Shown piece by piece: positions 28,901 through 37,760 of a stretch of DNA of 64,000 bases (positions within the stretch are counted from its first letter, which is position 1; each line of letters opens with the position of its first letter). Location of the stretch: positions 62,001-126,000 of the forward strand of contig NZ_LGDY01000150.1 in NCBI RefSeq assembly GCF_001279525.1. The letters run 5' to 3'. A model generated the notes under the pieces. It was not told where the DNA came from. It saw nothing but the letters and a program-made list of their open reading frames with translations, and made no database searches. A program made the position numbers and the translations under genes. The DNA is from Nocardia sp. NRRL S-836 (GTDB taxonomy: Bacteria; Actinomycetota; Actinomycetes; Mycobacteriales; Pseudonocardiaceae).

Positions 28901-29761
28901 ATGGACCTGCCTGTCGCCGTTCTGGCATCGCGCATCCGTCTCGAGGAGAAGCTGATCCTCGCAGAGCTGGCCCGGCGCGGGGTGCCGGTCGAAGTGATCG
29001 ACACCCGCCGGGTGCTGTTCGAGGTGCAAGCACCGAAACCGGGCTACGCGGGCGTCATCAGCCGCGAGATCTCCCACACCCGCAACGTCTACGCGGCCCG
29101 GTTGCTGGAGCACTCCGGACTGACCGTGGTGAACAGCGCCGACGTCGTCGCGCTGTGCGGTGACAAGCTGCTCACCACCCTCACCCTGCACGCCGCCGGG
29201 CTGCCGGTGCCGCGTGCGGCCGTGAGCCTGTCGCCGGAGCACGCGCTGGAGCACCTGGAGAGCTTCGGGTTCCCGCTGGTGTCCAAGCCGGTGAACGGGT
29301 CGTGGGGGCACCTGGCCGCACGGCCCACCGACCGCAACTCCGCCGAGATCATGCTGGAGCACCGCAGCGCGCTGCCCAGCCCGCAGCACCAGGTCGTGTA
29401 CGTGCAGGAGTACGTCGACAAACCCGGCCGCGACATCAAGGCCTACGTCATGGGCGGCGAGGTCGTCGGCGTCATCTACAAGATGTCCAGCGAGTGGCGC
29501 ACGAACACCGCCCGCGGCGGGACGACGAAGCGCTGCGACCCGGACGAGGAGCTCACCAAGCTCCTGCGGGCGACCGCCGACGCGGTGGGTGACGGCATCC
29601 TCGGCATCGACGTGCTGGAGTCCGAGCACGACGGCTACCTCGTCAACGAGGTCAACCACACGCCGGAGTTCCACGGCGCCCTCGAAGTGCTGTCGGTCGA
29701 CCTGGTCGGAGCCTACGTGGACTTCGTGGCCCGCAAGCTCGGCCTCGGTGCCGCGGCATGA
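28901..29761 (+). CDS. LysX-like ATP-grasp ligase loading an amino acid on LysW
   Basis: A 286-residue RimK/LysX-family ATP-grasp enzyme. It forms an amide between the C-terminal Glu carboxyl of the carrier and the alpha-amino group of the substrate, normally glutamate or 2-aminoadipate. Visible are the lid FPLVSKPVNGSWGHLAA, VVYVQEYVDKPGRDIKAYVMG, and metal/substrate residues in GILGIDVLESEHDGYLVNEVN followed by HTPEFHG, characteristic of the LysX subgroup. AGGGG lies ahead of the ATG. The stop overlaps the DegT gene start (ATGA). Glu is the expected substrate, because the reductive genes downstream act on Glu-type side chains. Confidence 0.9.
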   Translation: MDLPVAVLASRIRLEEKLILAELARRGVPVEVIDTRRVLFEVQAPKPGYAGVISREISHTRNVYAARLLEHSGLTVVNSADVVALCGDKLLTTLTLHAAGLPVPRAAVSLSPEHALEHLESFGFPLVSKPVNGSWGHLAARPTDRNSAEIMLEHRSALPSPQHQVVYVQEYVDKPGRDIKAYVMGGEVVGVIYKMSSEWRTNTARGGTTKRCDPDEELTKLLRATADAVGDGILGIDVLESEHDGYLVNEVNHTPEFHGALEVLSVDLVGAYVDFVARKLGLGAAA

Positions 29762-31074
29762 GCGACAAGCTGGCGATGTTCGGCGGCACCAGGGTGATCG
29801 GGAAGGGCAGCGTCCCGCCCGAGCAGATCCGGTGGCCGGTGATCACGGACGCCGAACACGAGGCCACCCGGCGGGTGCTGGACAGCGGGCAGTTCACGTC
29901 CAACAGCACCGGCGGCGGCGAGGTGGCCGCGCTGGAGGCGGAATGGGCCGAGTTCGTGGGTGCCCCGCACTGCGCGGCGGTGGTCAACGGGACAGCGGCC
30001 ATCGAGCTGGCCCTCGCCGCGGCCGGGATCGAGCCGGGCGCGGAGGTCCTGGTGCCCGCGCTGAGCTTCATCGCCAGCGCGGTGGGCGCCGTGCAGCGGA
30101 TGCTCGTACCGGTGTTCGTCGACATCGACCCGGTCACGTACAACATGTCACCGGAGGCGGCCGCGGCGGCGATCACGCCACGCACCCGCGCGATCCTCGT
30201 GGTGCACCTGCACGGCCTGCCCGCGGACATGACCGCGCTGCGGGCGCTGGCCGACCGGCACGACCTGCTGCTGGTCGAGGACGCCGCCCAGTCGCACGGC
30301 GCCACCTACCAGGGCCGGCGCACGGGCACGCTCGGCGACATCGCCACGTTCAGCCTCAACGTGGTCAAGAACCTGCCCACGTGCGGTGAGGGCGGTCTGA
30401 TCACCACGGCCGATCCCGACCTGCACCACAACGTCGTGCTGCGCCGGCAGTTCGGCGAGGACCTGCGGGGCGGCCGGGAACGGGACTACGTCTCGCGCGT
30501 GCTGGCCGGGAACGCGAAGCTCAGCGCCATCCAGGCGGCGTTCACCCGCGCGCAGCTCGCGCGCCTGCCGGAGTACGACGCGGCCAGGAAGCGCAACGTC
30601 GAGGCGATGCTCGCCGCACTGGCCGAGCTGCCGGGACTCGTGCTGCCGGAGGTGCCCGCCGACCGAACCCACGCCTGGCACATCCTGCGGTTCCGCTTCG
30701 ACCCGGCGGCGATGGGACATCCGGACGTCCGCCCCGGTGCGCTGCGGGCGATCCTGCACCGCGCACTGCGCGCCGAGGGCGTCCCGGTCCAGCCCTACCA
30801 GCTGGTTCCGCTGCCCATGCAGGAGGCCTTCCGCACCCGCGCCGGGTTCGGCGGGTACCCGTGGAAGCTCGGCGGGGACGTCCGGGACGGGGAGTACCCG
30901 GAGACCACGGCGGTCATCGAGTCGTCGCTGACGCTGCAACGCTGGCACCTCAACCCGAACAGCGGCCCGGTGCTGCTGCGGTGCGCCGAGGCGGTCCGCA
31001 AGGTGTGGGACCACCTGGACACGCTGATCCCGATCGCCCGTTCCGCGGATCACCAGTCGAAGGCGGCCGTATGA
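29758..31074 (+). CDS. DegT/DnrJ/EryC1/StrS-family PLP aminotransferase
   Basis: A 438-residue fold-type-I aminotransferase of the sugar/AHBA group. The PLP lysine is in FSLNVVKNLPTCGEGG (Lys about 204). VEDAAQSHGATYQGRRTG carries the Asp and His/Ser contacts. The C-terminus is longer than usual (to residue 438, with YPWKLGGDVRDGEYPET near the end). These enzymes convert a ketone to an amine. In vazabitide-type pathways a homologue aminates the ketone left by the transketolase while the substrate is still bound to LysW. Its place between LysX and the transketolase halves supports that. It shares start/stop overlaps on both sides. Confidence 0.9.
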   Translation: MSDKLAMFGGTRVIGKGSVPPEQIRWPVITDAEHEATRRVLDSGQFTSNSTGGGEVAALEAEWAEFVGAPHCAAVVNGTAAIELALAAAGIEPGAEVLVPALSFIASAVGAVQRMLVPVFVDIDPVTYNMSPEAAAAAITPRTRAILVVHLHGLPADMTALRALADRHDLLLVEDAAQSHGATYQGRRTGTLGDIATFSLNVVKNLPTCGEGGLITTADPDLHHNVVLRRQFGEDLRGGRERDYVSRVLAGNAKLSAIQAAFTRAQLARLPEYDAARKRNVEAMLAALAELPGLVLPEVPADRTHAWHILRFRFDPAAMGHPDVRPGALRAILHRALRAEGVPVQPYQLVPLPMQEAFRTRAGFGGYPWKLGGDVRDGEYPETTAVIESSLTLQRWHLNPNSGPVLLRCAEAVRKVWDHLDTLIPIARSADHQSKAAV

Positions 31075-31886
31075 CCACCCCACTCGCCGCCAAGGCGCTG
31101 CACAACCGGGAGCAGATCCTGCGGATGGGCTCCTCGCCGTCCGGCACGCACGTCGGCGGCAGCCTTTCCTGCGTCGACGTGCTCACCGTGCTGTACAACG
31201 AGGTCCTCACCCTGCGGCCGGACGAGCCGGACTGGCCGGAGCGGGACCGGTTCATCCTCAGCAAGGGCCACGCCAGCGCGGCCCTCTACGCCGTGCTGGC
31301 CTCCGCCGGTTTCCTGCCCGAGTCCGAACTGGACACCTACGCCGCCACCGGCGGCCGGCTCGCGGGCCACCCGCTGCGCCGCCTGCCGGGGGTCGAGTTC
31401 CCCAGCGGTTCGCTGGGGCACGGGTTGTCCCTCGGCGCGGGCATCGCGCTGGCCGCCAAACGGGCGGGGCACGCGTACCGGGCGTTCGTCCTGATGGGCG
31501 ACGGCGAACTGCAGGAGGGCTCGGTGTGGGAGGCGGCCCAGTTCGCCCCCGCGGCGGGCTTGGACAACCTGGTGGCCGTCGTGGACCGCAACGGCTGGCA
31601 GATCACCGGCCGCACCGAGGACCTGGGCCTCGAACCGCTCGCCGACCGGTGGCGCAGCTTCGGCTGGACCGCGGTCGAGGTGGACGGCCACGACCTCGAC
31701 GCGCTGCGCGAGGTGTTCACGTCGCTGGAACCGGGCCGTCCCACGGCGGTCATCGCGCGCACGGTCAAGGGCAAGGGCGTGCCGCTGTTCGAGGACAAGA
31801 AGAAGAGCCACCACGTCACGTTGACGCCGGCCCTGCTCACCAGGGCGCAGGCGGGTCTGCGGGCGAGGGCGAGGAGGACACCGTGA
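31071..31886 (+). CDS. Transketolase, N-terminal (thiamine diphosphate) subunit
   Basis: A 271-residue protein equal to the first half of a transketolase. ThDP and metal binding show in FILSKGHASAALYAVLAS, GSLGHGLSLGAGIALAAK and GDGELQEGSVWEAA. It ends with the conserved TVKGKGVPLFEDKKKSHH. Split transketolases of this kind are common in secondary-metabolite clusters. With the C-terminal subunit it should transfer a two-carbon ketol unit to an aldehyde, here most simply the LysW-bound glutamate semialdehyde made by LysZ and LysY. The ATG overlaps the aminotransferase stop. Confidence 0.92.
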   Translation: MTTPLAAKALHNREQILRMGSSPSGTHVGGSLSCVDVLTVLYNEVLTLRPDEPDWPERDRFILSKGHASAALYAVLASAGFLPESELDTYAATGGRLAGHPLRRLPGVEFPSGSLGHGLSLGAGIALAAKRAGHAYRAFVLMGDGELQEGSVWEAAQFAPAAGLDNLVAVVDRNGWQITGRTEDLGLEPLADRWRSFGWTAVEVDGHDLDALREVFTSLEPGRPTAVIARTVKGKGVPLFEDKKKSHHVTLTPALLTRAQAGLRARARRTP

Positions 31887-32830
31887 GCGTCGAGACCGCA
31901 CCCGGCGTGCTGGTGCCCACCCGCGAGGTCTACCGCCGGGTCCTCGGTGAGCTGGCCGAGCGGGATCCGCGGGTGTTCTGCGTCGACTCCGACATGGGCG
32001 GGCTGGAGACCGGTTTCGGTGAGCGGTTCCCCGAGCGGTACACCAACGTCGGCATCGCCGAGGCGAACATGATGGGCGTCAGCGCCGGCCTGGCCTCCGC
32101 GGGATTCCTGCCGTACGCCAACACCATCAGCACCTTCGCCGCGTGCCGCGCGTGCGAGCAGATGAAGATCGACGTCGCGGGCAACAACCTGCCGGTGCGG
32201 ATCGTCGTCACGCACGCCGGGTTCTCCGCGGGCCACTACGGCCCCACGCACCACGCGCTGGAGGACATCGCCATCGCCCGCACCATGCCGAACATGACGG
32301 TCGTCGTGCCCTCGGACTCGGTGTCGACCGAGGCCGCGGTGTGGGCCACCGCGGACCTGCCCGGCCCGCTGTTCCTGCGGCTGGGCAGGGCGGCCACCCC
32401 GCTCGTGCACGAGTCGGCCACCGACTTCGTCCTCGGGAAGGCAACCAGGCTGCGCGACGGCGACGACGTGACGATCATCGCCACCGGGCCGTACCCGGCC
32501 GTGATGGCGCTACAGGCACACGATCTGCTCGCCACAGCGGGCATCCGCGCACGGGTGCTGGACATGCACACCGTCAAGCCCATCGACCGGGACGCGATCG
32601 TGGCGGCGGCCGAGCAGACCGGCGGCATCGTCACCGTCGAGGACCACGTGCTGGCGGGCGGGATGAGCAGCGCGGTCTGCGAGGTGCTCGCCGAGACCGT
32701 GCCGTGCCGGGTCCGGCGCGTCGGCGTCCCGACGTCGTTCCTCGACCTGGTCGGCGACGAGCTGGAACTGCTGGCCGCCGCCGGGGTGAGCCCGGACGCC
32801 GTCGTCGCGGCGGCGCGGGACCTGCTGTAG
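31883..32830 (+). CDS. Transketolase, C-terminal (pyrimidine-binding) subunit
   Basis: A 315-residue partner of the preceding gene. It carries the catalytic Glu motif TNVGIAEANMMGVSAGLA and the conserved THAGFSAGHYGPTHHALEDI, followed by the transketolase C-terminal domain (GIRARVLDMHTVKPID). The GTG start overlaps the N-subunit stop and has GGAGG five bases upstream. Two-gene transketolases function only as a pair, so this and the previous gene should be read as one enzyme. Confidence 0.92.
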   Translation: MSVETAPGVLVPTREVYRRVLGELAERDPRVFCVDSDMGGLETGFGERFPERYTNVGIAEANMMGVSAGLASAGFLPYANTISTFAACRACEQMKIDVAGNNLPVRIVVTHAGFSAGHYGPTHHALEDIAIARTMPNMTVVVPSDSVSTEAAVWATADLPGPLFLRLGRAATPLVHESATDFVLGKATRLRDGDDVTIIATGPYPAVMALQAHDLLATAGIRARVLDMHTVKPIDRDAIVAAAEQTGGIVTVEDHVLAGGMSSAVCEVLAETVPCRVRRVGVPTSFLDLVGDELELLAAAGVSPDAVVAAARDLL

Positions 32831-32845
32831 GGGACTCTCCGGACT
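32828..32845 (+). promoter_or_regulatory. Recurrent dyad motif, site 5 (before LysW gene)
   Basis: TAGGGGACTCTCCGGACT begins on the last base pair of the transketolase stop and lies 53 bp before the LysW start, in the only intergenic gap of this operon longer than 50 bp after LysK. It may mark a separate promoter for lysW-lysY-lysZ. Shares TAGGGG and CCGGACT with sites 2 and 3. Confidence 0.35.
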
Positions 32846-32898
32846 ACTTCGGGGCAGTGCACTGACCACATGATCGGCTGGACACCAGAGGAGAAGCC

Positions 32899-33072
32899 AT
32901 GACCACCGCGACGGCGTGCCCCGAGTGTGAAGGCGCGATCGAGATCACGAACTCGTTGACGCAGAACGAGATCGTGGAGTGCCCCGACTGCATGGTCGAG
33001 CTGGAGGTGGTCACCGCCGAGCCGCTGGTGCTGGCGCTGGCTCCCGAGATGGACGAGGACTGGGGCGAGTAG
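32899..33072 (+). CDS. LysW-like amino-group carrier protein
   Basis: A 57-residue, very acidic protein on which an amino acid is built while its amino group is masked. Four cysteines in CPEC (7-10) and CPDC (28-31) form the zinc knuckle. The C-terminus is MDEDWGE, matching the EDWGE tail of LysW proteins, whose final Glu is the attachment point. An AGAGGAG ribosome site precedes the ATG at 5 bases. The primary lysine or arginine route of an actinomycete does not use LysW, so its presence here marks a secondary-metabolite amino acid pathway like those of vazabitide and azinomycin. Confidence 0.95.
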   Translation: MTTATACPECEGAIEITNSLTQNEIVECPDCMVELEVVTAEPLVLALAPEMDEDWGE

Positions 33073-34089
33073 GTGGCGCCGATCTCCGCCGGCGTCGTCG
33101 GCGCGGCCGGGTACATCGGCGGTGAGCTGCTCCGGCTGCTCACCGGTCATCCGGAGGTCGAGGTGACGCGGGCGTACTCCGCGAGCCAGCAGGGCAAGCG
33201 GGTGGACAGCCTGCACCCCAACCTGCGCGGCCACACCTCGCTGACCTTCACGCACCCGGACGACCTCGGCTCCCACGACGTGCTGTTCGTCGCCGTGTCG
33301 CACGGGAAGGCGGCCGAGCTGATCCAGGCCGTCGGCCCGGCGGCACCGCTCGTCATCGACCTCACCGCGGACTTCCGGCTGAGGGACCCCGCGGTCTACG
33401 AGACCTACTACGACTCGGCGCACCCGGCCGCGGACCTGCTGGCCGGGTTCACCCCGGGACTGCCGGAACGCCACCGGGACGCGCTGCGGACCGCGTCGCG
33501 GATCAGCGTGCCGGGGTGCATGGCCAACGCGGCGATCCTGGCGCTGGCGCCGTTGGCCGGGCTGGTTGACCCGGACGTCACCATCGACGCCAAGATCGGC
33601 TCCAGCGGTTCCGGCGCGACCGCGACCGGGATGAACCTGCACTCCGAGCGCAGCGGGGCGATGCGCGTCTTCGCGCCGGTCCGGCACCGGCACGAGGCCG
33701 AGGTCGGGCAGGAGACCGGCCTGCGGGCGCGGATGACGGCGACCGGCGTCGAGGCGGTGCGCGGGGCCCAGGTCCTGTGCCACGCCACGGCGAGCGGTGT
33801 CACCGAGAACGACCTGCGCCGCGCCTACCGCGCCGCCTACCAGGACGAACCGTTCGTGCGGATCGTGGCGCAGCGGCGTGGCCTGTACCGGCTGCCCGAA
33901 CCGAAGATCCTGGCGGGCACCAACTTCTGCGACGTCGGGTTCGCCGTGGACGGCGACCGCGTGCTGGCCGTCGCGGCGCTGGACAACCTCGGCAAGGGCG
34001 GCGCGGGCAACGCCGTGCAGTGCCTGAACATCCGCATGGGCTGGCCCGAGCGCACCGGACTCGGCTTCGTCGGGCTGCACCCGATCTGA
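33073..34089 (+). CDS. LysY/ArgC-like N-acyl-glutamyl-phosphate reductase
   Basis: A 338-residue NADPH-dependent reductase of the ArgC/LysY family, turning a gamma-acyl phosphate into an aldehyde. The Rossmann start is AGVVGAAGYIGGELLRLL. The catalytic Cys is in SVPGCMANAAI (Cys 149). The conserved GSSGSGATAT loop and the C-terminal LDNLGKGGAGNAVQCLN are present. The GTG start follows the LysW stop directly, with no spacer. Its partners LysW and LysZ flank it, so the natural substrate should be LysW-bound glutamyl phosphate. A role in arginine synthesis is less likely, as argJ, argD and argF are absent. Confidence 0.92.
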   Translation: MAPISAGVVGAAGYIGGELLRLLTGHPEVEVTRAYSASQQGKRVDSLHPNLRGHTSLTFTHPDDLGSHDVLFVAVSHGKAAELIQAVGPAAPLVIDLTADFRLRDPAVYETYYDSAHPAADLLAGFTPGLPERHRDALRTASRISVPGCMANAAILALAPLAGLVDPDVTIDAKIGSSGSGATATGMNLHSERSGAMRVFAPVRHRHEAEVGQETGLRARMTATGVEAVRGAQVLCHATASGVTENDLRRAYRAAYQDEPFVRIVAQRRGLYRLPEPKILAGTNFCDVGFAVDGDRVLAVAALDNLGKGGAGNAVQCLNIRMGWPERTGLGFVGLHPI

Positions 34090-34105
34090 CACAGGCAGGA
34101 GAGGT

Positions 34106-34918
34106 ATGGACGGGGTGCTCGTGGTCAAGGTCGGCGGGGCGGCCGGCGTCGACGCCACCGGGGTCTGCGCCGACGTGGCGGCCTTGGTCCACGCCGGCCG
34201 GCGGGTCGTGCTGGTGCACGGCGGCTCGGCGACGGTCAACTCCCTCGCGGACCGGCTCGGCGTGCCACAACGCCATCTCACGTCCGCCAGCGGCGTCACC
34301 ACCCGCCACACCGACGCGGGCACCCTGGAGGTGCTGCAGTTGGCGCTGCTCGGCCAGGTCCGCCCGGCGGTGCTCGGTGCGCTGGGCGAGCGCGGCGTCC
34401 GCGCGGTCGGCCTGTCCGGCCTGGACGCCGGTCTGCTGCGGGCCGAACGCCGCACCGCGATCCGCGCCCTGGTGGACGGCAAACGGGTCCTGGTCCGCGA
34501 CGACCACAGTGGACGGATCACGTCCGTGGCCGGAACCCTGCTCGACCTGTTGCTGGACAACGGTGTCACACCGGTCATCTCACCGCCCGCGATCGCCGAG
34601 GACGGCCGTCCGGTGAACGTCAACGCCGACCGGGTGGCCGCCGCGGTGGCTGCCGAGCTCAAGGCGGACACGCTGGTGTTCCTCACCGCCGCACCCGGTC
34701 TGCTCCGTGATCCGGGCGATCCCGCGTCGCTGCTGAGCACGTGCGCGCTCACCGGCGACAGCGCGGCCACCGTGACCGGCGGCATGTCGGTGAAGCTGAT
34801 CGGCGCGCGTGAGGCCCTGCAAAGTGGTGTCCGGACGGTGCTCATCGCCGACGGCAGGGCGGACTCGCCCGTGAGCCGGGCGCTCGACGGCGCCGGCACC
34901 CGCATCACCCTCGCTTAG
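34106..34918 (+). CDS. LysZ/ArgB-like amino acid kinase acting on LysW-bound glutamate
   Basis: A 270-residue amino acid kinase that phosphorylates the side-chain carboxyl of an N-blocked glutamate. It shows VLVVKVGGAAG at the N-terminus, the glycine loop VVLVHGGSATVN, NVNADRVAAAVAAEL (substrate and nucleotide contacts) and a C-terminal TGGMSVKLIGAREAL. The absence of an N-terminal arginine-feedback helix fits LysZ more than ArgB. An AGGAGAGGT ribosome site directly precedes the ATG. It is the last gene of the operon; a strong hairpin follows 9 bp later. Confidence 0.92.
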   Translation: MDGVLVVKVGGAAGVDATGVCADVAALVHAGRRVVLVHGGSATVNSLADRLGVPQRHLTSASGVTTRHTDAGTLEVLQLALLGQVRPAVLGALGERGVRAVGLSGLDAGLLRAERRTAIRALVDGKRVLVRDDHSGRITSVAGTLLDLLLDNGVTPVISPPAIAEDGRPVNVNADRVAAAVAAELKADTLVFLTAAPGLLRDPGDPASLLSTCALTGDSAATVTGGMSVKLIGAREALQSGVRTVLIADGRADSPVSRALDGAGTRITLA

Positions 34919-34927
34919 AACACTGTC

Positions 34928-34962
34928 GTCCTCCGGCCGGCGGTGGTCGCCGGCCGGAGGAC
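34928..34962. terminator. Bidirectional hairpin terminator
   Basis: A perfect 15-bp inverted repeat (34928-34942 and 34948-34962; left arm GTCCTCCGGCCGGCG) with a five-base loop. It sits between the convergent ends of the LysZ gene and the LAL regulator gene, 9 bp and 7 bp from their stops, so it can close both transcripts. Confidence 0.85.
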
Positions 34963-34969
34963 AACAGGA

Positions 34970-37516
34970 CTACGCGATCCGGCGCATGGTGCCGGTCATG
35001 GCCGCGACCTCCGAGCGTGACGAGACCTCCAGCTTGTCGAAGATCCGGCGCAGATAGGTCTCCACCGTCTTGTGGCTCAGCGTCAACGCCCGCGCGATCT
35101 GCTGGTTGGTCCGTCCCCTCGCCACCAGCTCCGCCACCTGGTTCTCGCGCACGCTCAACAGGCTCAGCCGCTCCACGACGACCTTCTCCAGGTCCTCGGA
35201 CTCGGCTTCCCCGGCATCGCACGCGGGCGCTCCGCCCAGCCGCAGCACGGCGAGCAACACCCAGTGCGACCGAGCGGACAGCACGGCGACTGCCGCACGC
35301 AGCAGCTGCCGTGCCGGTTTCTGCTCGGTCACCGACTCCAGGCACGCCACGGCCAGCAGGGTGAGCCCCAGCTGGTCGGCCGGATCTCGCCGCGAGAGCA
35401 GCTCGTCCTCCAGCGCGTACCAGAAGCGTGCCTCGTCGGCCTGGCCCACCGCCGCACCGAGTCCGGCCAGCACCGCGCACAACGAACCCGACAACGCCGT
35501 GCCACCGCTCGTGATCACATGCCGGACCTCGGCGCACAGCCGTTTCGTGCGCACCGCCAGCCCGGCCGACCCGGTCGAGGCCGCGAGCGCGCTGGCGTCC
35601 TCGGCGTGTTCCACCGCCGGTTCCAGCGCACCGTCGCGCAGGTGCGCCGTGGCCAGGCCCAGGTTGAGCCGGCCCAGGACGTGGACCTGCTGGTGCCGCT
35701 CGGCGAGCTCCAGGCCGCGGGTGAACTGGAACAGCGCCTGCTCGGTGCGTCCTGACCAGATGTTCGCCCAGCCCAGCCAGTCGAACGCCTCACACGTCGA
35801 AGCGATGTCGTCACCCGGTTGGTCCAGCGCCTCGGCCGTGCGGTCGGCCACCGCCGCCGCCTCGGTGCCCCGGCCCAGCGTGGCGAGCATCGCGCTGTGC
35901 ACGGCCGACGCCCGGAGATCGTCTTGCGCCAGCGCCGCGACGGTGTCCAGCAGGCCGGCCACGTCACCGCCGCTGTCCAGTGCGATCTCGGCGAGGGCGA
36001 GCGGCACCTCGACGTGCCGGACGGCCGTGCGCACCACCTCCGCCGCGTCGTCGAACCTGCCGAGCAGGCGCAGCACCCGGACGTGGGACTCGGCCAGGCC
36101 GGTGAGCATCTCCGGATCCAGCTCGTCGTGGTGCCGCCACGCCAGCCGGTGGTCGGGAAGGCTCTCGGCCAGCCGCCCGGAGAGTGCGGTGGCCCTCGCG
36201 AGCCGGGTGACCAGTTCCCCGCGGTGCAGGTCGTGCCGCTCCAGCAACGCCCGCAGCCAGCGCGACACCGCGCCGGGCATGCGGTCACCGGTGCTCCTGA
36301 CCGCGGCCAGCAGGGTCTCCGCGTCCCGCTCGGTCGCCGGTTTCCCGGACCGTTCGAGGTGGTGCGCCTGCTCGGCGAGGGGTGCGCCACGTTTCCAGAG
36401 CGCCTCGTACGCCCTGGCGTGAGCGCCGATCCGCCACCCGCCGCCCGCGTGCTGGTAGCAGATCGCCCTGACCACCCCGTCGCGGAAGCCGAGCCGGTTG
36501 TCCCTGGTGCGCACCAGGTCCTGCGCGATCAGTTCGTCCAACCCGGCCAGCGCGCGGTCGTGTTCGAGCTCCGCGACCTCCGCCACCAGCGCCGGGTCGA
36601 TCGTGTCACCGACGACGGCGGCGGCCTGGGCGAACAGCCGCCCGGCCGGTCCCAGCGCCCGCAGGTCCATGCCCACGGCCGCCGCGACCGGGTGGGGCGA
36701 CGGGATGTCGTCGATGACCGCCGTGTCGTCGTGCGCACCGGCGGCCAGCGCGCTCAGCAGACCGGGTTGCCCACCGCTGAGCCGGTGCAGCAGCCTGCGC
36801 CGCCCCGGCCGCGTGGTGGCGGGGAGCAGCCGCGCCGAGTCGGCCAGGCCCAGCGGTCCCAGCTCGACCCGCCGCGCCGTGCCGGTCTCGGCCGCCGTGC
36901 CCAGCGCGCTGACCAGGTCCACCGGCGTCTGCCGGGGACGGTGGGTCAGCAGCAGCAGCACCGGTGCGGCCAGCGGGCGGCGCACCAGGTTGAGGATCAT
37001 CTCGATGGAGCTCTGCTGCGCGTTGTGCACGTCGTCGAGCAGCAGCACGAGGGGTTTCTCCTCGCTGAGCTTCCCGAGCAACGCGCGGATGCCCTGACAG
37101 GCCCAGTAACGCCGTTCCTGCGGCTGTGTCCGGGTCGCTCCTGACGCGTGCAGGACCGGGAACATCTCGGGCAGCCGCAGTGCCACCCGCGGGTCCATCC
37201 CGGACAGAAGACCGGTACCGCCCGCGGCGAGGAGGTCGTCGAGGGCGTCGGCGAACACCGCGAACTCCGTCATCAGCGGTTTGCCCACGGTCTCGCCGTG
37301 CGCCACCAGGGCGCCGGCGCGTTCGGCCCGCTCCCGCAGAGCGGCCAGCAGGCGGGTCTTGCCCATACCGGGTTCACCGGCCAGTTCCAGCACCCTGGCG
37401 GAGCTCCCGCCGAGGGTTCCCAGCAGGTGGTCGAACAGCTCGAGCTCCCGCGTTCTGCCCCTCAAGACCGACTGCCCGGTCAACTCTCCCGGCCTGCCAA
37501 GCCCGCCCCCGAGCAT
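34970..37516 (-). CDS. Large ATP-binding LuxR (LAL/MalT-type) regulator
   Basis: An 848-residue transcription factor. The N-terminal AAA-like sensor has Walker A GEPGMGKTRLL (from residue 47) and Walker B PLVLLLDDVHNAQ. The middle is made of helical, TPR-like repeats. The C-terminal LuxR helix-turn-helix reads LLSVRENQVAELVARGRTNQ and then KTVETYLRRIFDKLEV. GGAGG lies nine bases before the ATG. LAL proteins commonly activate antibiotic clusters. It is divergent from the halogenase operon across a 551-bp gap, so that operon and itself are likely targets. Confidence 0.93.
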   Translation of the reverse strand: MLGGGLGRPGELTGQSVLRGRTRELELFDHLLGTLGGSSARVLELAGEPGMGKTRLLAALRERAERAGALVAHGETVGKPLMTEFAVFADALDDLLAAGGTGLLSGMDPRVALRLPEMFPVLHASGATRTQPQERRYWACQGIRALLGKLSEEKPLVLLLDDVHNAQQSSIEMILNLVRRPLAAPVLLLLTHRPRQTPVDLVSALGTAAETGTARRVELGPLGLADSARLLPATTRPGRRRLLHRLSGGQPGLLSALAAGAHDDTAVIDDIPSPHPVAAAVGMDLRALGPAGRLFAQAAAVVGDTIDPALVAEVAELEHDRALAGLDELIAQDLVRTRDNRLGFRDGVVRAICYQHAGGGWRIGAHARAYEALWKRGAPLAEQAHHLERSGKPATERDAETLLAAVRSTGDRMPGAVSRWLRALLERHDLHRGELVTRLARATALSGRLAESLPDHRLAWRHHDELDPEMLTGLAESHVRVLRLLGRFDDAAEVVRTAVRHVEVPLALAEIALDSGGDVAGLLDTVAALAQDDLRASAVHSAMLATLGRGTEAAAVADRTAEALDQPGDDIASTCEAFDWLGWANIWSGRTEQALFQFTRGLELAERHQQVHVLGRLNLGLATAHLRDGALEPAVEHAEDASALAASTGSAGLAVRTKRLCAEVRHVITSGGTALSGSLCAVLAGLGAAVGQADEARFWYALEDELLSRRDPADQLGLTLLAVACLESVTEQKPARQLLRAAVAVLSARSHWVLLAVLRLGGAPACDAGEAESEDLEKVVVERLSLLSVRENQVAELVARGRTNQQIARALTLSHKTVETYLRRIFDKLEVSSRSEVAAMTGTMRRIA

Positions 37517-37615
37517 TGACGGCTCCCTCCTCGGCGGTCACATACAGCTGTGCACGCATACACCTGTACGCGCGCACCTGTGGACGCACGCCTACACACT
37601 CATGTGCGCATCGGC

Positions 37616-37633
37616 ATACACCCGTGCGTGTAT
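37616..37633. repeat. Perfect inverted repeat ATACAC-N6-GTGTAT
   Basis: ATACAC at 37616-37621 and GTGTAT at 37628-37633 form a perfect 6-bp dyad with a 6-bp spacer. Partial copies (ATACAC at 37559, ACACCT, TACACAC) lie upstream in the same region. It is a candidate regulator site in the divergent promoter region. Confidence 0.45.
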
Positions 37634-37730
37634 GAACTGCACGAATAGACCCCAGTACCCGCCTGTCAGTATTACCGCCGCGCGACACGGGCGGCAAGCC
37701 TCGCTAATCCGGCGCACGTCAGGAGGAACC

Positions 37731-37760
37731 TTGACACGCCTGCGCCGATTTGGTTACGTT
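37731..37760 (+). promoter_or_regulatory. Sigma-70-like promoter facing the halogenase operon
   Basis: TTGACA (37731-37736, a perfect -35) and TACGTT (37755-37760, a fair -10) are separated by 18 bp, pointing toward the halogenase gene with its start about 300 bp downstream. That implies a long 5' leader. In this GC-rich DNA a perfect -35 is uncommon. Inferred from consensus only. Confidence 0.45.

Noticed and set aside
27815..34918. Reading the LysW-type genes as primary lysine or arginine synthesis
   Set aside because: No homocitrate/homoaconitase, argJ, argD or argF genes accompany them. They are joined to NRPS genes, a transketolase and a DegT enzyme, as in secondary pathways.
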